This document shows, one piece after another, positions 41,464 to 54,056 of a DNA stretch of 64,000 nucleotides (within the stretch, counting starts at the first letter, position 1; each line of letters opens with the position of its first letter). The notes under the pieces are model-generated. The model saw nothing but the letters and a program-made list of their open reading frames with translations, did not search any database and was not told where the DNA came from. The translations under genes were made by a program, and so were the position numbers. Source of the stretch: Passalora sequoiae. Taxonomy: Eukaryota > Ascomycota > Dothideomycetes > Mycosphaerellales > Mycosphaerellaceae. The DNA is taken from the NCBI GenBank assembly GCA_013248845.1, contig WSQC01000016.1, positions 186,001 through 250,000 of the forward strand, given 5' to 3'.

Positions 41464-44400
41464 CTAATCCTGAGAAGACTCAGGAGGATGATGTGTTGCC
41501 ACGGGTGATTCTGCCTTGGAAGGAAGCTCTTCTTCCGATAATGATACTCCTTTCGGCGCGGGTTCTGTTGCATCCTCCATCTTGACATCTTCGGATTCTA
41601 CTTTGTGCTCAGACTTGGCCACGTCTAGATTCGGCTCTGTAGAAGTCGTTGTTGTCTCGGCCTGAGGAATCTCAGACTTTGTTGTTCCTTCAGTCTTGGA
41701 GGACGAGCCATTCGTAGGATGACCTGTGGGAGAACTCTCAGTTGGAGCCAATTTCGGCTGATCCGGGCTGGTTTTGGATGCAGACTGTGCATTGTCCTTA
41801 CCCGCAATCTTCTTGTACATGTCACGAAGCTTGCTGCCAACAACCTGTTTATCTTTCGCCTTCGATTGCGGCCAGTAGTGTTCGGAAACATAGTCCCACA
41901 TTTTGTCCTCCATGGTAGCTCGACCATTATTGCGGATCTCCGCTTTGATGTGGCTGCCGATGGCTATGAGGCCTTGCTTGATAGCCTTTAGACGAGCATC
42001 GTCGTTCGGCATTTGCTTCTTCGTAGCTCCATTGACTTTCGCCAATGCGCTGCTGATCGGCTCCAGGATCCTCCGAATGCGTTGGTCTGATTCCGACAGT
42101 GGCTTGCCGTTCGTGACAACTGGAGAACTGCCATTGCGATGGTGACCTGGACGGCGCTCTTCGGATTGCCGGTGCCTGCTGTCAGACTTGCGATGACCGA
42201 AGTGACCATTAGGCGAGCCATGCCCACCACGTCGATCCATACTGTTGCGAATGTCCGACTGTTGCATCTTGCGATGCCTGTCTGGTCCTGGACTGCCCGA
42301 TTGCCCAGGAGTGCTCATGCGCCCGTGAAATTGGCCGAGATGCTTGCGGTTGTTGCGATGATGGTTCTCAAGAGCCTTCTTCGCGGCCATGTTAGTGCCA
42401 TTGCTAGTCTTGTCCTTGAGCACACTCAGCAGATAGTTTGCTCTCCGCACTAGATGCACAGCGCCTGGAGATTTGGCAACTTTGCTGTCCTCGCCCCCTT
42501 TGTTGCGTTCCTCCTTCGCACCTACACGATGTTCCTCCAAGAAGAACTTGTCTTGTAGACCGAGTTCAGGATCGTCTCGGATAGGCACCCAAGCGCCGTA
42601 GCCGTGTCGTGCGATACCAACGCAGAGCATGCCGTCTTCTTTGGCCCCCCAGTCGCAGCTATATGTCGCTGGCTTCGATGCTTCTGGAATTCGGAAATTC
42701 CTCCAATCTGACATCTGGTCAATGCAGCTGCGGATCATGCGCATTTCCTCCGGACGCTCTGTCAGGGTTTGAGCATTAAGACGCTTCACACCACGGAAGT
42801 CAAAAAGCACGGCTTTCTTCTCCTTTTTGGTCACAGCCTTGTTTGTCGTGCGCTCAAGCTCAGCCAATTCATCGTCATGCTCTTTTTGCTTCCGGACCGC
42901 CGTGTCAATGATGTCTTTCAGAGTCGCCTTCACGGTCTCGATATCGCGACCAAGTAATCTCGCTTCCTTGACGATCTCATCTTGTTTCTCCTCCATAGCA
43001 CCATATCGTTCATATGCTCGGATAAGGTGCCGGCATTCTTTCTCGCCAAGAGGCCGTTTAGGATCGCGGCCCGGATCGGAGTCTTGGGCATCGTCGTCTT
43101 CGCCTTCCTCTACAGGGATCTTGTATGAGGCCTTCTTCTTGGCTGCACGCTGTTCTCGGCCGCTTATGTCTCCGTTCTGGGGCCGTTTGGTGCCTCTGGG
43201 CTGGTTCTGTTCGATGACACTTTCGAGGTACTGCTCCTCTGCCAGCTTACGTTCTTCTTCCTTGATCTTCTCAAGTTCGTGCTTTGGTATGATGTCGTCC
43301 CATTCGAGGTCGATCTTGACATCAGTGTATTCAAAACTGCGTAAGAACTCTTCACCGCCATCCGTAGTCATGCCCTCCGGCTGTTCCGTCCTGTGCTCTT
43401 CGGCGTTCTCAAGCACAGCATCGATGTCAAGCTCTTCGAGCTTCCGCTGATTACCAGATTGTTCGAACATTTTCTGGCCTCGCTTCTTGAGGATCTGCGA
43501 GATGTCGTCTGAAGATGTTGGCTCTGCAGTACGTGCGCCGACTTGAGCCATACGATCACCAAGGTCGCGAGCGTCCTTATCGGTGACACCCCGCTGTATG
43601 GTGATGAATTCGAGCATCAGCTTATTACGAGCGCGCTCAAGGACTTCCTCTTCAACAGTGTCCTTAGACACGAAGCGATAGATTGTGACGGGTTTTTTCT
43701 GGCCAATTCGATGAGCGCGAGCCATGGCTTGCAGATCAGCTTGAGGATTCCAGTCCGAGTCGAAGAGAATGACCGTATCGGCAGTCATCAAATTGATACC
43801 AAGGCCTCCAGCGCGCGTGGATAGCAAAAAGGTAAAGTCCTGGCTTCCAGGAGCATTGAAGTGGTCGATAGCCATGCGTCTCGGCCCGGCAGCAATAGTA
43901 CCATCAAGTCGTTGGAACTGGTGGCCACGAAGGGTGAGGTAGTCTCCGAGGATGTCAAGCATCTTGACCATTTGACTGAAAATGAGAACACGGTGTCCAT
44001 CCTTCTTCATCTTCGTAAGCAGCTGATCCAGGAGCATCAATTTGCCGCTGGATGTGATGATAGCTTTGAGCTGATCTTCGCGGCTCTCGCTGCCGGCCAG
44101 GATCCGATCTTCGGCATTTGGGAACATGAAAGGATGGTTACTTGCTTTCTTCAGTTCCATCATTATGTTGAGCAGTGATGTCTTCTGTGCCTTGGAGCCG
44201 GCATTGAGCGCGGCATAGTTTCTGGTAAGAATGTTCTTGTAGTACTCCAATTGCACATCTGATAACTCGACACGGATGATTTTCTCGGTCTTCGGAGGCA
44301 GGTCGTTCTCGACCTTCTGTTTTGTGCGTCTGATCATATATGGCGAAATGGCATCAGTAAGTTCAGCAAGCTTCTTGCTAGCATGTTCTGAGGTCAGATC

Positions 44401-46613
44401 AATATTCTCCTCGACGTGTATCTTGCCAGGCATGAGGAAGTCCATCAGGGCCGACAGCTCGCCGAGGGTATTCTGCATAGGCGTGCCGGTGATAAGAAGT
44501 CTGCTTGGAGCGTTGAAGTCCAGGAGCTTTGCATACAGCTGTGACTCGCGATTCTTTAGGCGGTGGGCTTCGTCGACGGCCATGAACTGCCATTTCAGCT
44601 GCGAGAGGAAAGTCGAATCCGCCAGGATGTACTCGTAAGTGGTAAGAAGCACATTGAACTTGACCTTTTTGGGATTGTTGTCGACCAATAATTCATACTC
44701 CCTGATGACTTTACGGGCAGTCTCGTTTCCGTTGTACACAACGTAGTTCACATCGGGAGTCCAGTTGTTGAACGTATCGGCCCACGCGGGCATGGTAGAA
44801 AGCGGTACGACGACGATGAACGGTCCTTGTTGCCGCCTATCGTGGCGAAGCCAGTTGATGAACGAGCACGTCTGCACTGTCTTGCCGAGTCCCATCTCAT
44901 CTGCCAGGATGACATTATTGCCTTTGCACCAGTGATGTGCCAGGAAGTTCAGTCCATGTATCTGGAACTCCCGAAGCTCGCCGTTCTTGATGTAGGATGG
45001 CTGCGAACGGAACGGCTTGTATGGCGCGCGAGTATTGATGTTCGTCTCATTGCGGTCTGACACTGGCAGCTTGGACGAGCGATCAAGGTAGCGATCAATC
45101 TCCGTCTGGGCTTCCTGGCTCACGAGAGCCTCGGTCTCCCACGTGCAGCTGTCGTAGAAGAGAGCCTTCCACTTGACATAGTATTCTGTGCCCTCGTCTC
45201 CTTCTCTTGAACCAATGACGCGCTCAATCTGCTTATAGTCGTTGAGCGAATCGAGAATGGCTTCGCGATCCAGGTTCCATCGTTCTCGATCTTCGACCGC
45301 GATATCAGGGTCTTGCGTGAGGCTGATCTCGACCCGTACGATTTTGCGGAAATAGTTTTCAAGCTTGCGAAAGCCTTTGTAGGTGGTGAGATCTGCCCAA
45401 GGGTGCCACGTGGCGTGATAGTGTGCTTGACCTTGCCATTTGATCTGTTGCTATTTGTTAGTGAATGTTCGAGAGACATGTGCTCAGAGATGTGACATAC
45501 GTAGAACTCGTAGTCGTGCTTGTCGGGGTTGTTTGGATCAGCTAGATCTATGGTTAGCAGATGCCGCAGAATCAGCGGCATACGTAGCTGCATACCTCTA
45601 TCCTCCTTCAACCGGTGATTCAGGACAACATCGATGACAGGCGAGTTGTCCTCGGCGTAGGTCCAGTAATTGGGCGTGGTTTCGGTCTCTTCCTCGCTCA
45701 GGCCGAGATCATCTTCAGCCTCATTGTAGTTGGTAACCTTTGCGGCGCGGCGCGTCGAGAATCGCACTTCGCCCAGCTGTGGTGTACCGCTACCAGAGGC
45801 AACAGCTTGCATCTTTCGTCTGTGCTTCTTCGCGAAGGCGCGGCCCTTCTGTCCTCCATAGACGTCGTCTCCTTCCGACTCGGAGCCAGCTGAAGATGCT
45901 AGACGAGAAGACTCTCTTTCGGCAGCAACAGAAGCTGGATGAGCAGTGAGTCGGTGTTTGTGTAAATCAGGGGTCCTGCCATCGGGGACAACATACGTGT
46001 TCGACCGCCTGCAAGTTTGGGGCGTTTCCGTCGTCGGCCGTTATTGACGTCGTCCTCATCGTCTTCTTCGTCATCGGAGCTATCGACCTATCATACGCAT
46101 CAGTATGGTACTTGAAAACCAAAGTAGAATCGAATGCAATACCACTGTACGTGTAGGTCTTGCCCGGCCCTGATGATACAGTGTCAGCAAGCTGCAAGGC
46201 GGTCGCGAAAATCTTGCACGTACGCTTCTCCGCAAGCCATAGAGCTCTGGATTCTGCTTCATATACTCCTCGTCATCAACTTCGGCTTTCCTCTTCCCAG
46301 GTCTTGCACTGGATTCGGACGACGATCTCTCATGGCTCAGTCCATATACGCGTTCGGGTTGAGGCGACGCTGCCCCAAAGTCTGCATCCTCTTCGCCAGG
46401 TGCGTCTTCATCTTCATCGAGTTCAGACGTGGCCATGTCATGTATCGCATCGTCGTCTGAATGTGTTTCGTCTTGCGGTTCGGTATGTGATGATATGGTG
46501 TTGGTAGGAATGTCGTCCAGGTCAGAAAGCTCGCTCTCCTCGCGCATCTGCTGCGGTGATGGCTTCAACAGAGCCGTATCGCCTTCTTCGGTGTGTCCAT
46601 TGGTCATAGACAT
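41464..46613 (-). CDS. CHD1: CHD1, chromodomain-helicase DNA-binding remodeller
   Basis: ATP-dependent nucleosome-spacing enzyme linked to transcription elongation. Six exons fit in phase: 46613-46224, 46169-46143 (27 nt), 46087-45997, 45934-45596, 45547-45501, 45444-41464; about 1624 aa. Acidic N-terminus, then GRARPTR; tandem chromodomains from about residue 265 (YEFYIKWQGQAHYHATW and, second, YYVKWKALFYDSCTWE); SNF2 ATPase with DEMGLGKT, DEAH in VDEAHRLKN; helicase C with STRAGGLGINL and QAMARAHRIGQ; a SANT/SLIDE-like DNA-binding region near 1100-1250; CHCT (DUF4208) domain near 1440-1530 (IRRILEPI, MWDYVSEHYWP). The start at 46613 (MSMTNGH) is chosen over an in-frame codon 14 residues earlier. 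Divergent from RLI1. Confidence 0.95.
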
Positions 46614-47688
46614 ATCGTTAGACGGCGGTAGATGGGTGGGCAGGAGTAAAGGCACCGCTTCAATGACCTCAAGTCAGCACGATATCTCAGGCTTCGGCAG
46701 TCGCTTCGAGCTGAAATTTGGCAGATACGCCCGCGAGCTCTACGCGACCACGTTCCCCGCTCATACAGTATGTACTACAGGCCCAATGCCAGAGATTCAA
46801 TGTCCGACCGAAAAAGATGATCGTGTGATGGAAGGACGTGTATGGCCTCGGTCGTGTAGCTGGCGCGGGCTGGCGATCCAGCAATCTGCTTGGTCGGCTC
46901 TACGTGTCTCGTAATGGTCATAGGACTCTTGATCGGCAGTTTGGAGACGCTCGAGGTCGTGAACGGGTGGTATATGGCTTGGATCTCGGCTTGGTGATGG
47001 CTGACCTCGTATGTCTATTTGAGGCCGCGCTGCTCTTCCTGGGCGGCACGGATTGGAGAAGAAAGGACGAAGACGTTACTTACAGGCCATAGTATCCGTG
47101 GCCTCGGCGGCAACACAATCTGGGAGAGAAAGTGGGTGGTTGATGTGAATGGTTCGAGCAGAAAGCGATCTCAAGACGCTGGACTATCGAGACCGGCAAC
47201 CTTGGCCGTAGTGTGCCTGAGGCATCAAAGATTCTGTCTCGCCCTAAGCATTAAATGTTGCCAGAAGCTGCGAACTCGACTGGAGAAAGGATCATGCTTT
47301 GACAGATACCTTTCATTGAGTAGAGGTAGTCTTCAGAGTATCAATATAAACTGGTCATCGTCCATAAACCACATATATGAGCACGTTGACGTTCTCTAAC
47401 AGCGCTCGAGCGGACCCGATCTGCGCGTTGCCTACATGTGACACACCCATCCCACATTGACTCAGTCCAATCATAGTTGTCTCGAAGTGCTTAGCCAGCA
47501 ACCGCACAATTGCTGCAACTTTCTGGCCGACATACAACAGAGGCAATTTCGGGCGCGCTGTGCACTGCCGGATCCTCTGCCTTTCAGCACGACAACTTCA
47601 GAGCTGCTCGGCCTGCTTTTCTTTCTATTGTCTTGGTTCAGCTGCCCCACCAAAAATCGAATTTCGAGCGAGGATCGAGTAGCCCACC
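46614..47688. promoter_or_regulatory. shared CHD1/RLI1 divergent promoter region
   Basis: About 1.07 kb between two divergently transcribed conserved genes. Must contain both promoters. The part before RLI1 (47560-47688) is CT-rich, then A-rich just upstream of the ATG, typical of a highly expressed fungal gene. I could not fix TATA boxes or factor sites. Short frames inside it look non-coding. Confidence 0.5.
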
Positions 47689-49560
47689 ATGTCGGACAAG
47701 TTGACACGGTATGTCTTGCTTGAAGACGTTTAAAAGGTCAATTCTGACGAGCACGCCAGTATCGCCATCGTCAATTCCGACAAGTGCAAACCTAAGAAGT
47801 GCCGTCAAGAGTGCAAGAAGTCATGTCCAGTAGTGCGGACGGGCAAGCTCTGCATCGAAGTCGACCCAGCTTCGAGAATCGCCTTCATATCTGAGCGCCT
47901 TTGCATAGGTTGTGGTATTTGCCCAAAGAAGTGCCCATTCGATGCCATCAACATCATCAATTTGCCGACGAATCTCGAGACTCAGGTCACCCACCGATAC
48001 AGTGCGAACAGCTTCAAGCTTCACAGACTGCCCATGCCAAGACCCGGACAGGTACTGGGTCTGGTCGGGACGAACGGTATTGGAAAGAGTACAGCATTGA
48101 AAATTTTGGCAGGCAAGCTGAAGCCAAATTTGGGGAGATATGACGACCCACCAGATTGGGAAGAGGTTTTGAAGTACTTCAGAGGATCAGAACTGCAGAA
48201 CTACTTTACCAAGGTTCTCGAGGACAATCTGAAGGCGGTCACCAAGCCTCAGTACGTCGACCAGATTCCAAAGGCTATCAAGGGCACGAACCGTACAGTT
48301 GGTTTCATCATTTCACAGAGATCGCAAGTGGACGAGGCACGGTTGGACGAAATCACAACAGAGCTCGAGCTCAAGCAGGTCTGGGACCGAGATGTCGACC
48401 TGCTCTCTGGAGGAGAGTTGCAGCGTTTTGCCATTGCCATGGTCTGCGTGCAGAAAGCAGATGTATACATGTTTGACGAACCGTCGTCATTCTTGGATGT
48501 CAAGCAGCGTCTCGCAGCAGGCAAGATAATCCGCAGCTTACTCGGATCGGACAAGTACGTTATTGTTGTCGAGCACGATCTTTCCATTCTGGACTACCTT
48601 TCCGACTACATCTGCTGTCTTTATGGCAAGCCGGCTGTCTATGGTGTCGTCACTGCTCCGTTCTCGGTCCGTGAAGGTATCAATATTTTCCTGGATGGCA
48701 ACATTCCTACCGAAAACTTGCGTTTCCGTGAGGAAAGCTTGACCTTTCGAGTGGGCGAAGCTGGTGAAGAATACCTTGCCGACAAAAACCGTGATTACCA
48801 ATACCCGGATATGACATGCACTCTTGGTGGTTTCAACCTCACTGTCAAGAGCGGTGATTTTACAGACTCAGAAATCATCGTCATGATGGGAGAGAACGGT
48901 ACGGGAAAAACGACGTTCTGCAAGATGCTTGCTGGTGCGCAGAAGCCGGATGATGGCAAAAAGATCCCACCGATGAACATCAGCATGAAGCCTCAAAAGA
49001 TCACACCAAAATTCCAAGGCACTGTTAGACAACTCTTTTTCAAGAAGATAAAGGCTGCGTTCTTGTCGCCACAATTCCAAACAGACGTCTACAAGCCATT
49101 GAAGATGGACGATTTCATCGATCAAGAAGTGCAGAACTTGTCTGGCGGTGAATTGCAGCGTGTCGCCATTGTCCTTGCTCTTGGACTTCCGGCAGATATA
49201 TATCTCATCGACGAGCCGTCTGCATACCTTGATTCTGAACAGCGTATCGTTGCTGCCCGCGTTATCAAGCGGTTCATCATGCACTCCAAGAAGACCGCGT
49301 TTGTGGTCGAGCACGACTTCATCATGGCGACCTATCTTGCAGACCGAGTGATAGTTTTCGATGGTCAGCCATCCAAAAAGTCGCGCGCCAACACTCCGGA
49401 AAGTCTGTTGACTGGTTGCAACAAGTTCTTGAAGAACTTGGACGTCACTTTCAGACGTGATCCAAACACCTACCGGCCACGTATCAACAAGCTTGACTCT
49501 CAGCTGGATACTGAGCAGAAGTCGACCGGCAATTACTTCTTCTTAGAGGAAGAATCCTGA
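47689..49560 (+). CDS. RLI1: RLI1/ABCE1 ribosome-recycling ATPase
   Basis: Splits 80S ribosomes after termination or rescue, working with eRF1 or Dom34; also in initiation and 60S export. Exon 1 is 20 nt (47689-47708), intron 47709-47759 (GTATGT, CTGAC branch, GCCAG), exon 2 47760-49560; 606 aa. Two 4Fe-4S clusters: Cys16, 21, 25, 29 and Cys55, 58, 61, 65, exactly the yeast spacing. ABC1: Walker A GTNGIGKST, signature LSGGELQR, Walker B VYMFDEPSS, then VVEHD. ABC2: GENGTGKTT, LSGGELQR, IYLIDEPSAYLD, VVEHD. The end YFFLEEES is the family terminus. Without exon 1 the protein would start beyond the first cluster, so the intron is required. Codons are strongly biased to C in the third position. 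Confidence 0.98.
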
Positions 49561-50335
49561 AAGACGCCGCAGAGGTTGCACGTATGAATGCCGCTGAAGG
49601 CAGGTCAAAGCTGAAAAGATCTAAGAAGGCGGGGACCAAGCGCCGAAGGTGCGTCAAGAGCGGTGCTGATGAGGCGCTGGAGCAGGAAGACAGCGAAGAA
49701 GAAGAGGATGAGGAGGCTATCCTTGCCAAGGAGCTCGCTCCATCCTGATGAAGCTCAATGTAATCATGGACAGGTCAAATGAGTGACGAGTGATGATTTG
49801 AACGAGCTGCTACTATCAGAGCGCAGGAGCCGAAACGCGCAACTCGAAGGAGTGGGAGGGGAGGTAGACGTAGAAGCAGCCATGGGGACGAGCGTAGGAC
49901 GAAAATGCAGTTTCATACTGATGCATATCAGCACAGAGATGATATATCCGCTCGGCCAGCAATCACAGATTTCGCAGAGAAAGAACCACGATCTTTTGAC
50001 CCGACTATGACACTTCTTTTCAAGCTTCAAACTTGCTGTAGGTACACGCAATATGACAGTATTTCGTAGATGTTCTTGGCGTTCATTCCATGTCATCGCT
50101 TCCGCCGCACAATTTGTCACTGAAGCTATTGCGCCAGAATTGCTGTCAAGACATGCTAGCTTTTCCAACTCGAGCTTCTGTTCGCTCCACAACTCGACCT
50201 CCATGCCATCCACCATGTGCCATCAGCCACACTTCTTACGGGCGCATTGATCCATATTGCAGCGGGACTAATCAACTATTGTAGAGCACACCGCGCTAGG
50301 CCGCGTCCGCCTACTACAAACCGAAACGAGTCAAA
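49561..50335. other. intergenic, with a coding-like small ORF after RLI1
   Basis: 775 bp between RLI1 and PRP40, both plus. From ATG 49585 a 54-codon frame ends at 49748 and encodes a basic then acidic peptide (KLKRSKKAGTKRRR, EEEEDEEAILAKEL). It is offset from the RLI1 frame and starts 24 nt after its stop. It may be 3' untranslated sequence, a relic, or a small ORF. The rest looks non-coding. Confidence 0.35.
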
Positions 50336-52684
50336 ATGAGCGCGTGGTCCGAGGCCAAGGCGCCTGATGGTCGCACATATTACTGGAACAAGGACACCAA
50401 GCAGACAACATGGTCGAAGCCGGCGGATTTCGATGGCGGCGCTTCAGCGGCTCCATCAGGCCCAGCTGGAAGCGCGGCAGATTGGCATCAGGCCATAGCA
50501 CCCGATGGAAGAACATACTACTACAACAAGATCACTAAGGAGACACGATGGGAGCGTCCAGCTGTCATGGACCAGCAGCCGCGGCAGAGACCGGACTTCG
50601 TCGCAGGTGGTGGACACGACTTTGGCGGAAGAGCAAGCTTCGATAGGCAGGATGATCGCATGCAGCGAAGAGACGACCGTATGGCTGGTCTGCCTCAAAA
50701 GCCGAGCTTCGATCGTGATGGACCCAGAGGCGGCGGAAATCCATGGGATGGTGGTGGTAGACATGAGCAGATGGGATATAGAGGCCCTATGGCAGCCAGA
50801 ACAGACGAGCCCGAATATGGCAACCAGGAGGAAGCAGAGGAGGCATTCTTCAAGCTGCTTAAGCGCAACAACATCACACCCGATACTCCATGGCTAGATG
50901 CTTTGCGCTCTGTCATTCGCGAGCGAGACTACCGCGCAATTAAGGACCCCAAGGAGCGGAAGCAAGCCTATGAGAAATACTGTCGAGAGGTTCGCGAGCA
51001 AGAGAAAGGTAAAGAAAAGGAGCGCAAGGAGAGGCTCCGTGAAGACTTTCGCAAGATGCTGTACAGCCACGAGGACATCAAGCACTATACGCGCTGGAAG
51101 ACAGCTAGGACGCTCATCGAAGCCGAGATAGTGTTCAAGCAGGCTGGAGACGAGGACGAGCGTAGGCGTATGTTCGATGAATACATTCTGGAGTTGAAGA
51201 AGCGACATGCCGAGGAAGCGTCGGCGAAGCGCAAGACAGCCATCGGAGAGCTTGATTCGATGCTCCGCGTGCTTATACTTGATGCCGACACAAAGTGGAA
51301 CGACGCCGAAGAGAAGATCATGAACAGTGAGCGCTTCGTGTCTGAGGATATCTTCCGCGCACTCAACAAGCTGGACGTGTTCTACGCGTTCGAGAACCAC
51401 ATGAAGGCGCTGGAGCGTATAGCCAATGATACGTTGCAACAGGAGAAGCGTTCAAAGCGTCGCAAGGAGCGCCAAACAAGAGACGCGTACAAGCAGCTAT
51501 TGAACGAGAAGCTGAAGGAGGGTCTGATCAAGGCGGGTAGCAAGTGGCAGGAGGTTCATCCCCATTTCGCCCGCGATCCACGTTTCACTTCGTATGTCGG
51601 GATGCCAGGTAGTGATCCCCTCGACCTGTTCTGGGACCTTGTCGAAGGCGAAGAGTACAAGCTTCGCTCTAAGCGCAACGATGCTATGGATGTGCTCGAA
51701 GAGAGACGCTACGAAATGACTCTCGATACTACGTTCGAGAATTTCATGGATGTGATGTCTTCTCATCCGATGACTTCATCATTGCGGTCCAACGACTTGA
51801 GCTTGATATATACTCGGCTCATGGACAAAATCAAGAAGCGCCACGAAGAAGATAAGCTGGATGCTGAGCGACACAAGAGAGACATGATCGATAATGTTCG
51901 ATCTGCCATGAAGCGGTCAAGGACACCTATCCGAGCCGAAGACACATTCGATGATGTGGCCAAGATACTTTCTGGACAACGCGACTGGGAGGCCGCCGAT
52001 GACGAGGTGAGAAAGAGCGCGTACGAAAAGTTCATGCGTCGCCTGAAGGAGAAGGACGAGCACGAGAGGCATGCTCGACGCGAACGCGATGATCGCACCA
52101 GCTCTCGACGAGACGACAGAGAACGAAGCCGCGATCGTCGTCACCGCACTCGCACTCCGGAGATCGATGCTTACGAGGCGGACAGGCGCAAGGCTCAAGA
52201 GATTCGTGAGCGCTCCTACCGCAAGGCGTCCTTTGGGCTCACGCCACCACCACGCGATCGCAGAGAGGATCGTTATGGATCCGGTTATGTCTCCGCACGA
52301 GACGACGGACGCTACAACAGACGTGAGAACATGACTGTTTATGATTATGAGCGACGTGAAAGAGAGCTGGAGCGGGAGCGCAGCTACATTAGTCGTGCAG
52401 ACCCGCGTGACAAGGGCAAGACTCTAGATTACGGCGACGAGGATGCTGTTGGCAGTCGTCCAGGATCAGTTCGCAAGCGTCGCGAGTCTGATGCTAGCAG
52501 CTTGAGGGAGAGCAAGGTAAGTTCATACCATCGGGTCGCGTCGTCTTCAACTGCTTGCGGCACAAATCACTAACAGCGAGTGCAGCGTTCGCGCCGCGGC
52601 GACTCACAGCCAACTGGTCTCCTGAAAGAAGAAGCACCAGCTCTCCAGTCTGGCAGCGAGGAAGGCGAGATCGAGGAAGTCTGA
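50336..52684 (+). CDS. PRP40: PRP40, U1 snRNP WW/FF-domain splicing factor
   Basis: Bridges the 5' splice site and branch point and binds the RNA polymerase II tail. Exon 1 is 50336-52516, intron 52517-52576, exon 2 52577-52684; 762 aa. Two WW domains: residues 4-31 (WSEAKAPDGRTYYWN to TTWSKP) and about 50-77 (YYYNKITKETRWERP). FF domains follow from about residue 160: AFFKLLKRNNITPDTPW, then DFRKMLYSHEDIKHYTRW, further copies near 360-500 (YKQLLNEKLKEGLI, FENFMDVMSSH) and near 530-580. The C-terminus is an Arg/Asp/Glu-rich RS-like tail ending GSEEGEIEEV. Two in-frame acceptors, AACAG and GTGCAG, lie nine nt apart at the single intron, so two isoforms differing by three residues (RVQ) are possible. 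Confidence 0.96.
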
Positions 52685-54056
52685 ACATTCTTGACCTCGA
52701 GGAAGAGTATGTATAGCTTCTCAATAGCATGAGCCGCTAAATCCAGTAGGAAGGTATCTGGAGAATGCGGCAATCGAGTCGGGGAAGGGAGCAGAAGGCA
52801 TCGCTCGTACATTCCTGATCCTGCATCTACGAACACAATGACCGAGGAACCTCAACGGCGTAAAATGCCATTCGGCCGCCGAGGGACGGCATGGAAGAAG
52901 CGCTTCGTGGGATGGAAAGCAAGACCGAAATGACGGTTCTACGTACGTGCTCCATGCTGCAACACAGGACTATGTAACTGAAAAAAAATGCAGCTCTGCT
53001 ACAACGATTTCTGGTTTGAGAGCGGTCTGATCCGCCAAGGACTTCGGCGGTATGTATTGTCTCGCCAGTCTTTTAGAATTCTGTACTTTCTCCCGAATCC
53101 TTGTCTCGCGGTGTTTGACCGTAAGCTTCACGGCGAGACTGAGTTACGTCCCAGCTCTAACGCTTAAAACCTCCTGATTCTCCCTGTTTGGATGCGTAAG
53201 TCGAACAGGAAATGCTGTCTGTCAGCACAGTGAGTCTACGCGGGAACTCGAGACTGCAGTACCACGCTCAACTCGATGGCTATCCATTGTCCATTGTCCA
53301 TTATCCACTGAAGCCAGACTCCGGCAGGGAGTGTCTTTGTAGACCACTCCTTCTCTATAGATATATGTAGCTCACACACCATGAATCCATTCATTCATTC
53401 ATTCATTCATTCATTCATTCATTCATTCATTCATTCATTCAAATCGTCATGAACAACAAGCATAAACAAAGAACCAATCAAAATGCACAACGCAGCACAA
53501 TCTACCACGCCCAGCCCCATGAAGCCCAAACCACCCGCTCGCAGATCCGTCAAGAAAAAAAATCTTCGTGCGCTGCTGATGTACATGTAGGTCCTGCCTT
53601 GTTGCTCATACTCCAGCGGATACTGTATGTAGTGTGTACACGCTACTACTAGTGTTTCTTTTTAGTTTAAACCTTCTACATGAATACATCCAGTAACGAT
53701 AGTGAGTTAAGTACTGTTTTACCTACGTCCTAAGGTATATAGCAGCAGCAGTAGTAATAGCAGTAACAAAAATCTGCCTCGGCTATTTTTCCGTCTCTCT
53801 TTTTTGTTCCAAGCCCAAGCATTTTTGAATACGACCAACCACCCAACCAACCAACTAAGCAAAACAAAAAGCCTCTCGATACATTCATTACACCGGGGGG
53901 TATCATTTGTGGTCAATCCCGGGAATATAAGAACGCCCATGCTTTCCCACGACATCGGTCAACCTTCGCAGTTCATCATACGCTCTCGAAACAGCAGTAG
54001 AAGCGCTCCACCATACCCTCTCCAAGCAGAAACAAAAAAGAAAACAAAAACAACAA
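52685..54056. other. intergenic with microsatellite
   Basis: About 1.4 kb between PRP40 (plus) and the glutaredoxin stop (minus), so a convergent gap. It contains repeated TCCATTGTCCATT near 53283-53306, a long (TCAT)n tract and AT-rich sequence. A 31-codon frame from about 52838 has no support. No gene recognised. Confidence 0.5.
53388..53440 (+). repeat. (TCAT)13 tetranucleotide microsatellite
   Basis: About 13 perfect tandem copies over 53 nt in the gap between PRP40 and the glutaredoxin gene. Confidence 0.95.
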
